Shown here: positions 1 to 6,040 of the stretch, in pieces | Position numbering within the stretch: position 1 is the stretch's first letter | Layout of the letters: each line of letters starts with the position of its first letter | Assembly: GCA_025361325.1 (NCBI GenBank) | Contig: JANYAL010000052.1 | Coordinates: 1 to 8,749, forward strand | From: Bacteroidota bacterium | GTDB taxonomy: Bacteria > Bacteroidota > Bacteroidia > Chitinophagales > Chitinophagaceae | Reading direction: 5' to 3' | DNA length: 8,749 nt | The notes under the pieces: generated by a model | Seen by the model: the letters and a program-made list of their open reading frames with translations, nothing else | Database searches by the model: none | Told to the model about the DNA's origin: nothing | Made by a program: the position numbers and the translations under genes

Positions 1-697
1 CACCGCCAAAACCTCCAAACCCACCTCCACCGCTGCTACTTCCGCTACCGCTGAATGCGATGCTGCTGGCAATATTGAGCAGGCTCCAGAACCATTGCTT
101 GGTCATCAGGAAGAGCAGAACAATGATGCCTACTATCCAAAATATAATCCGCAGGAATAGCGGGTACTGATGTTTACTTTTTGTAGTTTCCGTAACCGTA
201 TACTCCCCTTTCACTGCCTGTATAATAGCATTCGTACCCGCATCTATTCCGTTGTAGTAATCCTCCCCTTTGAAACTGGGAACGATCACTTCGTCTATGA
301 TATGTTTGCAGGTTATATCAGGCAAGGCACCTTCTAATCCATAACCGGTAGTGATATTCAGTTTATGGTCATTTTTTGCGATCAGCAACAATACCCCATT
401 GTTATTCTTTTTTGTACCTATTCCCCATGCCCGAAACAGTTTTACATTATAATCTGCTATCTCTTTGTTGTTCAAAGAGGGGATGATAGCAACCGCCACC
501 TGTGTTGTGGTACTGTCTTCAAAGGCAACGAGTTTTTGCTCCAGGGCCTGTTGCTGGTCGGCTGTAAGGGTATGGGTGAAATCATTCACCAATTGGTGAG
601 GAACGATCTTGAGGAGGCTGTCCGGGTCAATCACCTGCTGGGAAAAGGCCAGAACAGGTAACAGCAGGAATAAAAGTATGGATAGTTTTATTTTCAT
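1..697 (-). CDS. TPM-domain membrane protein, copy B (3' end cut by window edge)
   Basis: The reading frame starts at the ATG at 697 and runs open to the window edge, giving 232 visible residues. Residues 1-20 form a signal peptide (Lys-rich start, Leu-rich core, then AFSQQ). A TPM domain (Psb32/TLP18.3/MOLO-1 family, PF04536 type) follows at about 36-165. It contains the motif HKLNITTGYGLEGALPD, nearly identical to the copy-A protein encoded at 1284-2060. A membrane segment lies near 183-200 (LFLRIIFWIVGIIVLLFLM), and a Ser/Gly-rich tail (SGSGSSSGGGFGG) begins just before the edge. By analogy with copy A, only a few dozen residues are missing. The TPM domain would face the periplasm. TPM proteins have been linked to phosphatase activity and to assembly or quality control of membrane complexes, but the role of this gene is unknown. 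It starts 23 nt after the small TPM gene and is probably co-transcribed with it. Often misnamed methanol dehydrogenase; no such activity is implied. Confidence 0.9.
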   Translation of the reverse strand, partial: MKIKLSILLFLLLPVLAFSQQVIDPDSLLKIVPHQLVNDFTHTLTADQQQALEQKLVAFEDSTTTQVAVAIIPSLNNKEIADYNVKLFRAWGIGTKKNNNGVLLLIAKNDHKLNITTGYGLEGALPDITCKHIIDEVIVPSFKGEDYYNGIDAGTNAIIQAVKGEYTVTETTKSKHQYPLFLRIIFWIVGIIVLLFLMTKQWFWSLLNIASSIAFSGSGSSSGGGGFGGFGG

Positions 698-720
698 TGC
701 AGTAATCAGGCAAGTACTTG

Positions 721-1176
721 TTAACCGCCAAAAACGATACCGTCAGGCAATGCCTCGTTATCCTGACCAGGTTCCTTTGGAAATTTTTTGATGAGTATTT
801 GGCCCGCCTCTTCAACGGACTTAATAATGGCATCAACGATATCGCCTTTTTTAAAATGACCAACCATTTGCTGAACTAAAGTATTCCAGTATTCAGGGCC
901 GGTAGATTCAAATAAGCCATGGTCGGCATAGACGCCCAGTTCACGGTGTGAAATGGCAATATACAAAAGCACCGCATTGCGGTGCCTGGTATGCTGCATA
1001 TTCAGTTTATGAAATATCTCCTTTGCCCTATCCACCACAATCATATAAGGGTTCTTATGTTCAAGATATACCCTAATCTCCCCGCTGGTCTGTTCCTCCA
1101 CTTTACGGATGGCAGCAACGATCTTCTCTTTCTGCTGATCCGAGAATATCTTTTTGATCTTTACAAACGGGAACAT
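721..1176 (-). CDS. Small soluble TPM-domain protein, copy B
   Basis: This 151-residue protein has no signal peptide or membrane segment. It resembles the cytosolic TPM-like proteins (COG3762 type) that often accompany LemA and a secreted TPM protein. The ATG at 1176 is chosen because it gives MFPF, matching the copy-A start at 2539. A frame extending upstream to 1410 would add an improbable Trp/Arg-rich stretch that is only an out-of-frame reading of the glycine-rich 3' end of the preceding gene. Shared motifs include SGEIRVYLE (31-39), RNAVLLYIA (66-74), SHREL (76-80), a WN pair near 97-98 and the C-terminal LPDGIVFG (143-150). Hand alignment with copy A gives 79 identities in 150 positions, without gaps. 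The function is unknown; a cytoplasmic partner of the membrane TPM protein encoded just downstream is a guess. Confidence 0.88.
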   Translation of the reverse strand: MFPFVKIKKIFSDQQKEKIVAAIRKVEEQTSGEIRVYLEHKNPYMIVVDRAKEIFHKLNMQHTRHRNAVLLYIAISHRELGVYADHGLFESTGPEYWNTLVQQMVGHFKKGDIVDAIIKSVEEAGQILIKKFPKEPGQDNEALPDGIVFGG

Positions 1177-1201
1177 GACAGGTATTTTATAAAACTCATT
1201 C

Positions 1202-1226
1202 GGCAAAGTTTGTTTTACACTTTGCC
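1202..1226. repeat. 8-bp perfect inverted repeat in the leader of module B
   Basis: GGCAAAGT (1202-1209) and ACTTTGCC (1219-1226) are perfect reverse complements around a 9-nt loop. On the minus strand the hairpin ends 25 nt before the ATG at 1176 and is not followed by a T-run, so it does not look like a terminator. It lies downstream of the promoter-like TAAGTTTG at 1258-1251 and would be in the 5' untranslated region. An operator or an mRNA-stabilising hairpin are both possible. Confidence 0.5.
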
Positions 1227-1250
1227 TTAGTTTAAATATTAATACGCTAC

Positions 1251-1258
1251 CAAACTTA
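1251..1258 (-). promoter_or_regulatory. Possible Bacteroidetes -7 element before module B
   Basis: Read on the minus strand, 1258-1251 is TAAGTTTG, a full match to TAnnTTTG. No TTTG or TTG lies 17-23 nt upstream; the nearest TTG is only 10 nt away. The support is therefore the -7 element and its place in a 107-bp spacer, about 75 bp before the small TPM start at 1176. It could give copy B expression independent of lemA. Confidence 0.35.
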
Positions 1259-1259
1259 G

Positions 1260-1276
1260 AAACCTTGCCAAGGTTT
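1260..1276. terminator. Hairpin after membrane TPM copy A, weak terminator or attenuator
   Basis: AAACCTT (1260-1266) and AAGGTTT (1270-1276) pair perfectly around a 3-nt loop, 7 nt after the TAG stop of the gene ending at 1284. On the minus strand the hairpin is followed by CTAAGTTTGG, so the T-tract is poor. On the plus strand it is followed by ATTTTT, but no plus-strand gene precedes it. Partial termination or transcript-end protection between the two modules is possible. Confidence 0.35.
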
Positions 1277-1283
1277 ATTTTTC

Positions 1284-2060
1284 CTACCAGCTTCCGCTTG
1301 CGCCGCCACCTCCAAAACTTCCTCCACCGAATCCGCCAAAACCACCTGAGCTTCCACCACCTCCGCCACCCCCGGAACCTCCGCCACTGAGCATGCTTCC
1401 AATCGTCCATGCCGCAAAACCCCGGCTACTCATGAAGGAACCTCCACCACTGCCGCCACTGCCCATCAGGGACAAGACCAGTATAACGATAAAAATGAGA
1501 AAAATTATCCTACCCAGGGAGAATCCTCCTTTGCCTTTGCTGCCGGGTGGTGCTTTATACTCTCCTTTAACCGCCTGCATGATGGCATCAGTGCCTTCCT
1601 CGATACCCCGGTAATAATCATTGCCTTTAAAAGCAGGAACGATATTGTTGTCGATGATCTGTTTGCATGTGATATCTGGCAAAGCGCCTTCTACCCCATA
1701 CCCTGTAGCAATATGCAGTTTATGGTCGTCCTTTGCAATGAGCAATACAACACCATTACTGAACTCCTTTCCGCCTACGCCCCAGGCCCTGCCCAGTTTA
1801 ACATTGAAATCTGCCACATCACTGCCGTTCAAAGAAGGGATGATGACAACGGCGATCTGAGTAGAGGTGCTGTCATTAAAAGCAACCAGTTTACGTTCCA
1901 GGGTTTGCTGCTGGTCGGGGGTAAGGGTTCCCGAATAATCATTTACCAGCCTGGGTGGGTCAGGCTTTTTCTTCAAAATACTTTCAGGGTCAAAACCACT
2001 TTGCGGGAAAGCAACGATGACTAACAGCAATAAGAGGAATATGGAAACTAATTTTTTCAT
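1284..2060 (-). CDS. TPM-domain membrane protein with glycine-rich tail, copy A
   Basis: This 258-residue protein starts at the ATG at 2060 (MKKLVSIFLLLLLV), which places a signal peptide at the extreme N-terminus. A TTG at 2090 would put ten polar residues in front of it and overlap the upstream gene's stop. After the signal peptide (1-20), the TPM domain spans about 38-166, with VNDYSGTLTPDQQ (39-51), SNGVVLLIA (101-109) and ATGYGVEGALPD (118-129). A transmembrane helix lies at about 183-199. A glycine/serine tail (200-258), partly GGGGGG runs, ends in SGSW. The layout matches bacterial YgcG-like TPM proteins (COG1512 type): a periplasmic globular domain, one anchor helix and a low-complexity tail. 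The biochemical role is not settled for this family. It lies 26 nt downstream of the small TPM gene, in an apparent operon with lemA. Confidence 0.92.
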   Translation of the reverse strand: MKKLVSIFLLLLLVIVAFPQSGFDPESILKKKPDPPRLVNDYSGTLTPDQQQTLERKLVAFNDSTSTQIAVVIIPSLNGSDVADFNVKLGRAWGVGGKEFSNGVVLLIAKDDHKLHIATGYGVEGALPDITCKQIIDNNIVPAFKGNDYYRGIEEGTDAIMQAVKGEYKAPPGSKGKGGFSLGRIIFLIFIVILVLSLMGSGGSGGGSFMSSRGFAAWTIGSMLSGGGSGGGGGGGSSGGFGGFGGGSFGGGGASGSW

Positions 2061-2086
2061 TGTCTGTTTGAGATACTGCTGTGTGC

Positions 2087-2539
2087 TCAACCGAAAACGA
2101 TATCATCCGGCAATTCATTCTTGTCGGTTGAAGGGTCATACGGGAATTTTTCCTTCAATGTTTCACCTACCTGCCTGATGCACTGAACCATGCCTTCACA
2201 GATATCACTGCCTTTGATGTGACTGATCATATGCTGTACGGCATTGTTCCAGAATTCAGCACCGGTGGCTTTATAGATCCCTTCATCGCCGAACAGGGCC
2301 AGTTCTCTGTGCCGGGTGGCAATATAGAGCAATACACCGTTGCGCTGTACGGTCTCCTGCATCTTGAGTTTAAAGAATACTTCGGCAGCACGGTCAATCG
2401 CATTCACCTTTGGGTTCCGTGCTTCAACGTATACACGTATCTCTCCGCTGGTCTGCTTTTCCATTTCCTGAATGGCCGCTACTATGCGTTCTTTCTGGGA
2501 TGCAGAAAAGTACTCTTTCTTTTTAAAGAATGGGAACAT
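2087..2539 (-). CDS. Small soluble TPM-domain protein, copy A
   Basis: This 150-residue protein starts at the ATG at 2539, only 17 nt after the lemA stop, which supports co-transcription. It has no signal peptide or membrane helix. Visible motifs are MFPFFKKKE at the N-terminus, SGEIRVYVE (31-39), RNGVLLYIA (66-74), HREL (77-80), FWN (96-98), and LPDDIVFG (143-150) at the very C-terminus. These are also the positions best conserved in copy B (721-1176). The protein fits the COG3762-type TPM-like group found next to LemA and YgcG-like proteins. The order lemA, small TPM, membrane TPM suggests the three act in one envelope-associated process, but the activity is unknown. Confidence 0.9.
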   Translation of the reverse strand: MFPFFKKKEYFSASQKERIVAAIQEMEKQTSGEIRVYVEARNPKVNAIDRAAEVFFKLKMQETVQRNGVLLYIATRHRELALFGDEGIYKATGAEFWNNAVQHMISHIKGSDICEGMVQCIRQVGETLKEKFPYDPSTDKNELPDDIVFG

Positions 2540-2556
2540 GTGTTATGCAGGTGGCT

Positions 2557-3144
2557 TTATTTGATGTCGAACTTGATATCAGGAGCTTTTTCTGTTCCTA
2601 CATCTGCTTTATAATAGGTCTTCTCCTTGTATCCGAAAAGACTGGCCAGGATGCTTCTGGGAAAACGTTTCACACTGAGGTTATACCCCTCAACAGATTT
2701 GTTATAATCCTGTCTTGCCACGTTGATACGGTTCTCCGTTCCCTCGATCTGTGCCTGGAAATCCTGAAATTCCCTGGTGGTCTTCAGATCGGGATAAGCT
2801 TCTGCAATAGCCATCAGTTTGCTAAAAGAACCTTGCAGCTGTGCCTGTGCATTCTGGTATGCTTCCAGCGATTTGGGATCGTTGATATCCACCTGTATAG
2901 AAGTGGCTTTCGCACGGGCTTCTATAACCTCTTTTAAAGTAGATTTCTCAAAATTGGCCGATCCTTCGATGACCTTGATGACGCTGCTGTACAGGTCGGT
3001 CCGGCGCTGGTAATTGGTCTCCACATTCGACCATACCTTCTTTACATCCTGATCGGCGGTGACAAGTCCGTTATACCCGCTGCATCCCCAAAAGAAGAGG
3101 ATCACGACAATTCCTAAACCGATTAATAAACCTGGGCGTTTCAT
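2557..3144 (-). CDS. lemA: LemA family protein
   Basis: The 195-residue product has the LemA family layout. A short N-terminal hydrophobic helix lies at about 5-20 (LLIGLGIVVILFFWG), followed by a long helical extracytoplasmic domain. Family motifs are YNGLV (24-28), VWSNVETNYQRRTDL (37-51), EAYPDLK (115-121), TENRI (136-140), and the YN plus KRFP segment near 154-162. Cys21 follows the hydrophobic stretch, but its FWGC context is a poor lipobox, so a membrane anchor is more likely than a lipoprotein. The ATG at 3144 is the natural start. LemA proteins are widespread and of unclear function; they commonly neighbour TPM-domain genes, as here. It is the first gene of the minus-strand run that continues to the left edge. 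It begins 96 bp after the pgk stop and probably has its own promoter. Confidence 0.95.
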   Translation of the reverse strand: MKRPGLLIGLGIVVILFFWGCSGYNGLVTADQDVKKVWSNVETNYQRRTDLYSSVIKVIEGSANFEKSTLKEVIEARAKATSIQVDINDPKSLEAYQNAQAQLQGSFSKLMAIAEAYPDLKTTREFQDFQAQIEGTENRINVARQDYNKSVEGYNLSVKRFPRSILASLFGYKEKTYYKADVGTEKAPDIKFDIK

Positions 3145-3190
3145 AATTTTATGTTTTAATGATTAGAATCTAAAATTAGTATACTTTTCC

Positions 3191-3207
3191 AATTAAATGT
3201 TTTAATT
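3191..3207. repeat. AT-only inverted repeat between pgk and lemA
   Basis: AATTAAA (3191-3197), TGT, and TTTAATT (3201-3207) form a perfect 7-bp inverted repeat in the 96-bp pgk-lemA spacer. The stem has no G or C pairs and no T-run follows on the minus strand, so it is a poor terminator for pgk. It may be an operator for lemA or chance in AT-rich DNA. Between it and lemA, minus 3178-3171 reads TAATTTTA, one mismatch from TAnnTTTG. Confidence 0.35.
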
Positions 3208-3240
3208 CTGTATCCACTGAAAAAGTACCCGAATGAACTG

Positions 3241-4440
3241 TTAATCCTTTATTGCAGCAATGCCGGGCAATACTTTTCCCTCAAAATATTCCAATAATGC
3301 TCCGCCGCCAGTGCTTACATAACTTACTTGATCAGCCAGGCCAAACAGGTTCACTGCTGCCACACTGTCGCCCCCGCCTACAAGGCTAAAAGCGCCCTTT
3401 GCAGTAGCAGCAGCAACCGCCTCAGCAATTGCCTTTGTGCCTGCCTGGAATTTTGCCATTTCAAATACCCCCATGGGACCGTTCCATATGATGGTCCTGC
3501 TCTTCATGATCACCTCGGTAAAATCAGCTATGGCCTTTTTGCCTATGTCCAGGCCCATCCATCCTGAAGGAATGCCATAGCTCTCAGAATTGGTGGTTGT
3601 GGCATCATTGGAGAACTGGTCGGCGATCGTGCTGTCCATCGGAAGATAGATCTTCACGCCCTTTGCTTTTGCCTTTTCGAGCAGTGTAAGGGCAAGGGGC
3701 AAACGGTCCTCTTCCACCAGGGAATTACCCACTATCTTACCCTGTGCCTTCCAGAAGGTATAGGCCATGCCGCCGCCGATGATGATATTATCGGCCCTGG
3801 ATAACAGATTCTCAATAAGTAATATTTTGTCCGACACTTTAGCACCGCCCATGATGGCAGTGAATGGCTTTTCTGCGTTGTGCATCACTTTTTCGGCATT
3901 CGTAACCTCGGCTTCCATCAAGAGGCCAAACATTTTTTTCCCCGGCTCAAAGAATTGGGCAATCACCGCGGTGGAAGCATGTGCCCGGTGTGCAGTTCCG
4001 AAGGCGTCATTAACATATACATCACCCAGTTTGCTTAGCTTTTGGGCAAAAGCCTCATCACCCGCCTCCTCTTCCTTGTAAAAGCGCAGATTCTCCAGCA
4101 GTAGTACTTCCCCGCCTTTCATCATAGACGAAGTAAGGTAGGCCTGTTCGCCGATGCAATCATCGGCAAAAAATACATGGGTATTTGAGCCCAATAGCTC
4201 ATATAGATGCTTTACCAGGTGGCGGAGGGAGTATTTATCTTCCGGACCACCTTTTGGCCTGCCCAGGTGACTCATTAAAATGACGCTGCCCCCGTCATTC
4301 AGTATCTTTTGTATGGTAGGGATCGTTGCACGCATCCTGTTATCATCGGTGATATTGTAAAGCTTATCCAGAGGTACGTTAAAATCGACCCTGACCAGGA
4401 CCTTCTTCCCTTTGAAATCGTAATTACTGAAAGTTGACAT
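3241..4440 (-). CDS. pgk: Phosphoglycerate kinase
   Basis: This 399-residue cytosolic enzyme interconverts 1,3-bisphosphoglycerate plus ADP and 3-phosphoglycerate plus ATP in glycolysis and gluconeogenesis. The length is typical. N-domain substrate motifs are [10 protein letters not shown] (17-26), SHLGRPKG (57-64), ENLRF (116-120) and [13 protein letters not shown] (144-156). C-domain nucleotide motifs are GGAKVSDK (198-205), GGGMAYTF (222-229), WNGPMGVFE (319-327), GGGDSVAAV (355-363) and STGGGALLE (376-384). No key motif is missing. The ATG at 4440 gives the usual short N-terminus (MSTFSNYDF). No Shine-Dalgarno sequence precedes it, as is normal in Bacteroidetes. It lies 92 bp downstream of gap on the same strand, with a terminator-like hairpin between them and a promoter candidate overlapping the gap stop. 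Confidence 0.98.
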   Translation of the reverse strand: MSTFSNYDFKGKKVLVRVDFNVPLDKLYNITDDNRMRATIPTIQKILNDGGSVILMSHLGRPKGGPEDKYSLRHLVKHLYELLGSNTHVFFADDCIGEQAYLTSSMMKGGEVLLLENLRFYKEEEAGDEAFAQKLSKLGDVYVNDAFGTAHRAHASTAVIAQFFEPGKKMFGLLMEAEVTNAEKVMHNAEKPFTAIMGGAKVSDKILLIENLLSRADNIIIGGGMAYTFWKAQGKIVGNSLVEEDRLPLALTLLEKAKAKGVKIYLPMDSTIADQFSNDATTTNSESYGIPSGWMGLDIGKKAIADFTEVIMKSRTIIWNGPMGVFEMAKFQAGTKAIAEAVAAATAKGAFSLVGGGDSVAAVNLFGLADQVSYVSTGGGALLEYFEGKVLPGIAAIKD

Positions 4441-4453
4441 ACAAATAAATTTT

Positions 4454-4504
4454 TAAAAAAATAGGCGCCAGACGCAGCGTTAATTGCGCTGCGGCTTTGC
4501 GCCT
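4454..4504 (-). terminator. Intrinsic terminator or attenuator between gap and pgk
   Basis: Nested inverted repeats: outer arms AGGCGC (4463-4468) with GCGCCT (4499-4504), inner arms CGCAGCG (4473-4479) with CGCTGCG (4487-4493). Read on the minus strand, the GC-rich hairpin is followed by an A and seven T (4461-4455), the form of an intrinsic terminator after gap. The T-run ends only 14 nt before the pgk ATG at 4440, leaving no room for a separate pgk promoter downstream of it. Transcripts reaching pgk must therefore read through it. Confidence 0.75.
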
Positions 4505-4524
4505 CTTTGATCACATGATCATAA

Positions 4525-4553
4525 CAAATGTATTATTTGATCAAACCGGCAAA
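4525..4553 (-). promoter_or_regulatory. Candidate pgk promoter overlapping the gap 3' end
   Basis: On the minus strand, TTTG at 4553-4550 is followed after 17 nt by TACATTTG at 4532-4525. This fits the Bacteroidetes primary-sigma pattern (TTTG or TTG, 17-23 nt, TAnnTTTG). It would start transcription near 4518, just upstream of the hairpin at 4504-4463, so the pgk leader would contain that hairpin. The -33 part lies inside the last codons of gap, and the -7 part begins immediately after the gap stop codon. Confidence 0.5.
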
Positions 4554-5543
4554 ATGCGCTACAGTTCGTACCAGTTGCGAAACATAACTCATTTCATTAT
4601 CATACCAGCTTACGGTCTTCACCAGCTGCGTATCACCCAGTGTCTGTACCTTGGTTTGCGTGGCGTCGAAAAGTGAACCATAATGGATACCAATCACATC
4701 ACTACTCACTATCTCATCCTCATTGTACCCAAAGCTTTCATTGCTGGCCGCTTTCATAGCAGCATTCACTTCTTCCACTGTTGCCTTTTTTTCAAGGATG
4801 GAATACAGTTCCGTAACAGAACCTGTGATCACCGGAACACGTTGTGCACCGCCATCCAGTTTTCCTTTCAGTTCGGGCAGAACAAGTCCAATAGCTTTTG
4901 CCGCACCTGTTGAATTGGGGACAATGTTAGCTGCTGCTGCCCTTGCCCTACGCAGGTCTCCTTTTGGATGCGGGGCATCCAGTGTATTCTGGTCATTGGT
5001 ATAGGCATGTATGGTACTCATGATGCCTGTAACGATGCCGAAATTGTCGTTAAGTGTCTTGGCCATGGGTGCCAGGCAATTGGTGGTACAGCTGGCACAG
5101 CTGATAATGGTCTCACTGCCATCCAGTGTATGATGGTTTACATTGAAAACGATCGTTTTAAGTTCACCTGTTGCAGGGGCAGAGATCACCACTCTTTTCG
5201 CACCTGCAGTCAGATGTGCTTCCGCTTTGGTCTTATCCGTGAAGAAACCGGTACTTTCGATGACTACATCCACATCATGACTACCCCAGGGTATCTGGGC
5301 AGGATCTTTCTGCGCATATACTTTCACCTCATGGCCATTCACTACAATCGCATGCTCCGTAGCAGTTACATGTTGACCAAAACGACCCTGTGCACTGTCA
5401 TATTTCAGCAGATGCGCCAGCACTTTGGGGCTGGTAAGATCGTTGATTGCCACCACGTCGATACCTTCCATGTTATAGATCTGGCGAAAAACCAGTCGAC
5501 CAATACGGCCGAAACCATTGATCGCAACTTTTACTGTACTCAT
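4533..5543 (-). CDS. gap: Glyceraldehyde-3-phosphate dehydrogenase, type I
   Basis: This 336-residue enzyme oxidises glyceraldehyde 3-phosphate to 1,3-bisphosphoglycerate with NAD and phosphate. The NAD-binding Rossmann motif is NGFGRIGR (9-16), and Asp35 in AINDLT favours NAD over NADP. The catalytic motif SCTTNC (151-156) carries Cys152, and His179 lies in the [10 protein letters not shown] segment. The substrate-site segments [20 protein letters not shown] (198-217) and WYDNEMSY (313-320) are intact. The length and the [16 protein letters not shown] start are standard for the family. The product feeds directly into the reaction of pgk, encoded downstream on the same strand. The T-run hairpin in the 92-bp spacer suggests gap can be terminated separately and expressed at a different level from pgk. 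Confidence 0.98.
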   Translation of the reverse strand: MSTVKVAINGFGRIGRLVFRQIYNMEGIDVVAINDLTSPKVLAHLLKYDSAQGRFGQHVTATEHAIVVNGHEVKVYAQKDPAQIPWGSHDVDVVIESTGFFTDKTKAEAHLTAGAKRVVISAPATGELKTIVFNVNHHTLDGSETIISCASCTTNCLAPMAKTLNDNFGIVTGIMSTIHAYTNDQNTLDAPHPKGDLRRARAAAANIVPNSTGAAKAIGLVLPELKGKLDGGAQRVPVITGSVTELYSILEKKATVEEVNAAMKAASNESFGYNEDEIVSSDVIGIHYGSLFDATQTKVQTLGDTQLVKTVSWYDNEMSYVSQLVRTVAHFAGLIK

Positions 5544-5571
5544 AGTATTGATTATATTTTATTGGGAGTTG

Positions 5572-5579
5572 CAAATTTA
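5572..5579 (-). promoter_or_regulatory. Candidate -7 element of the gap promoter
   Basis: Minus strand 5579-5572 is TAAATTTG, a full match to TAnnTTTG. It lies 28 bp before the gap ATG, giving a leader of roughly 20 nt. No TTTG at the expected upstream distance was found, so this rests on one element plus position. The gap leader has no Shine-Dalgarno sequence. Confidence 0.45.
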
Positions 5580-5718
5580 CAAGATACAAGAGATATCTGA
5601 TGAGTTTATTTTAAGCAATGAAATGATGTGAATAACCCTGTTTTTCTATAAAAAACTGGCAATTTGTTTTACTGATTTAGAAAGTTATAGGATAACTGAT
5701 ACGGAATACAGTAAATTA

Positions 5719-5750
5719 TTTGGCTGAAAAACTACCACACGTTATCTTTG
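5719..5750 (+). promoter_or_regulatory. Promoter of the tRNA-Glu gene
   Basis: TTTG (5719-5722), a 20-nt spacer, and TATCTTTG (5743-5750) match the Bacteroidetes primary-sigma promoter in both elements. The predicted start, about 5-7 nt downstream, leaves a short leader before the mature tRNA at 5772. The position directly before a stable RNA gene with a terminator behind it makes this the best-supported promoter in the window. Confidence 0.75.
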
Positions 5751-5771
5751 CCGTCCTTTAAAAAAGGAATT

Positions 5772-5843
5772 GCCGCGTTGGTCAAGGGGTTAAGACGCCT
5801 CCCTTTCACGGAGGAATCACGGGTTCGAATCCCGTACGTGGTA
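5772..5843 (+). tRNA. tRNA-Glu (anticodon TTC)
   Basis: The 72-nt sequence folds as a cloverleaf. The acceptor is GCCGCGT (5772-5778) with ACGTGGT (5836-5842). The D stem GTC pairs with GAC. The anticodon stem is CCTCC (5798-5802) with GGAGG (5810-5814), enclosing loop CTTTCAC with anticodon TTC at 5805-5807. The T arm is ACGGG, loop TTCGAAT, CCCGT. The discriminator is A5843. TTC decodes GAA and GAG. The acceptor has two G-U pairs (4-69 and, less usually, 1-72). CCA is not encoded, since the next bases are CAG. It is flanked by its own promoter and terminator, so it is a one-gene transcription unit. Confidence 0.95.
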
Positions 5844-5847
5844 CAGG

Positions 5848-5871
5848 CCCTCCTTTTCGGAGGGTTTTTTT
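5848..5871 (+). terminator. Intrinsic terminator of tRNA-Glu
   Basis: CCCTCC (5848-5853), loop TTTTC, GGAGGG (5859-5864), then seven T (5865-5871). This is a textbook intrinsic terminator starting 5 nt after the tRNA discriminator base. Confidence 0.92.
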
Positions 5872-5937
5872 ATGCCATATAACATAATACTGACGGGCAA
5901 TTAAAAGCTATTTGATTCCTTTTACTTCTCTTGTTTT

Positions 5938-5951
5938 CCACATTTTTGTGG
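5938..5951 (+). other. Small hairpin in the region before the DHDPS-family gene
   Basis: CCACA (5938-5942), TTTT, TGTGG (5947-5951) is a perfect 5-bp inverted repeat in the 169-bp stretch between the tRNA terminator and the ATG at 6041. That stretch should hold the promoter of the catabolic genes, but I found no complete TAnnTTTG motif in it. The hairpin sits about 90 bp before the start codon and could be an operator for a regulator outside the window. With only 5 bp, chance is also possible. Confidence 0.25.
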
Positions 5952-6040
5952 TAGGGCTGTTACATGCGTTATTAAAAACAACATTATTCATACCTTAAAG
6001 CTATCAATTGAAATCAAAGTCAAAATAAAATCAACATAAT

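Noticed and set aside
1177..1410. Upstream extension of the small TPM copy-B gene with a Trp/Arg-rich N-terminus
   Set aside because: The extension is an out-of-frame reading of the glycine-rich 3' end of the preceding gene and of the intergenic hairpins. The internal ATG at 1176 gives the MFPF start shared with copy A.
2061..2090. TTG start at 2090 for the membrane TPM copy A
   Set aside because: It overlaps the stop codon of the upstream gene and puts polar residues in front of a clear signal peptide. The ATG at 2060 matches the copy-B layout.
2219..2937. Plus-strand open frames opposite the small TPM and lemA genes
   Set aside because: Both opposite-strand genes have clear family motifs, and the plus-strand products look like random Cys/Phe-rich translations.
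4968..5600. Long plus-strand open frame opposite gap (210 codons)
   Set aside because: It lies mostly antisense to the unmistakable gap gene, has a Cys/His-rich odd composition and no recognisable motif; it is a shadow of the gap codon pattern.
5772..5843. The tRNA-Glu 3' end as an attachment site for an integrated element
   Set aside because: No integrase gene and no repeat of the tRNA 3' end was seen elsewhere in the window; normal housekeeping genes flank it.
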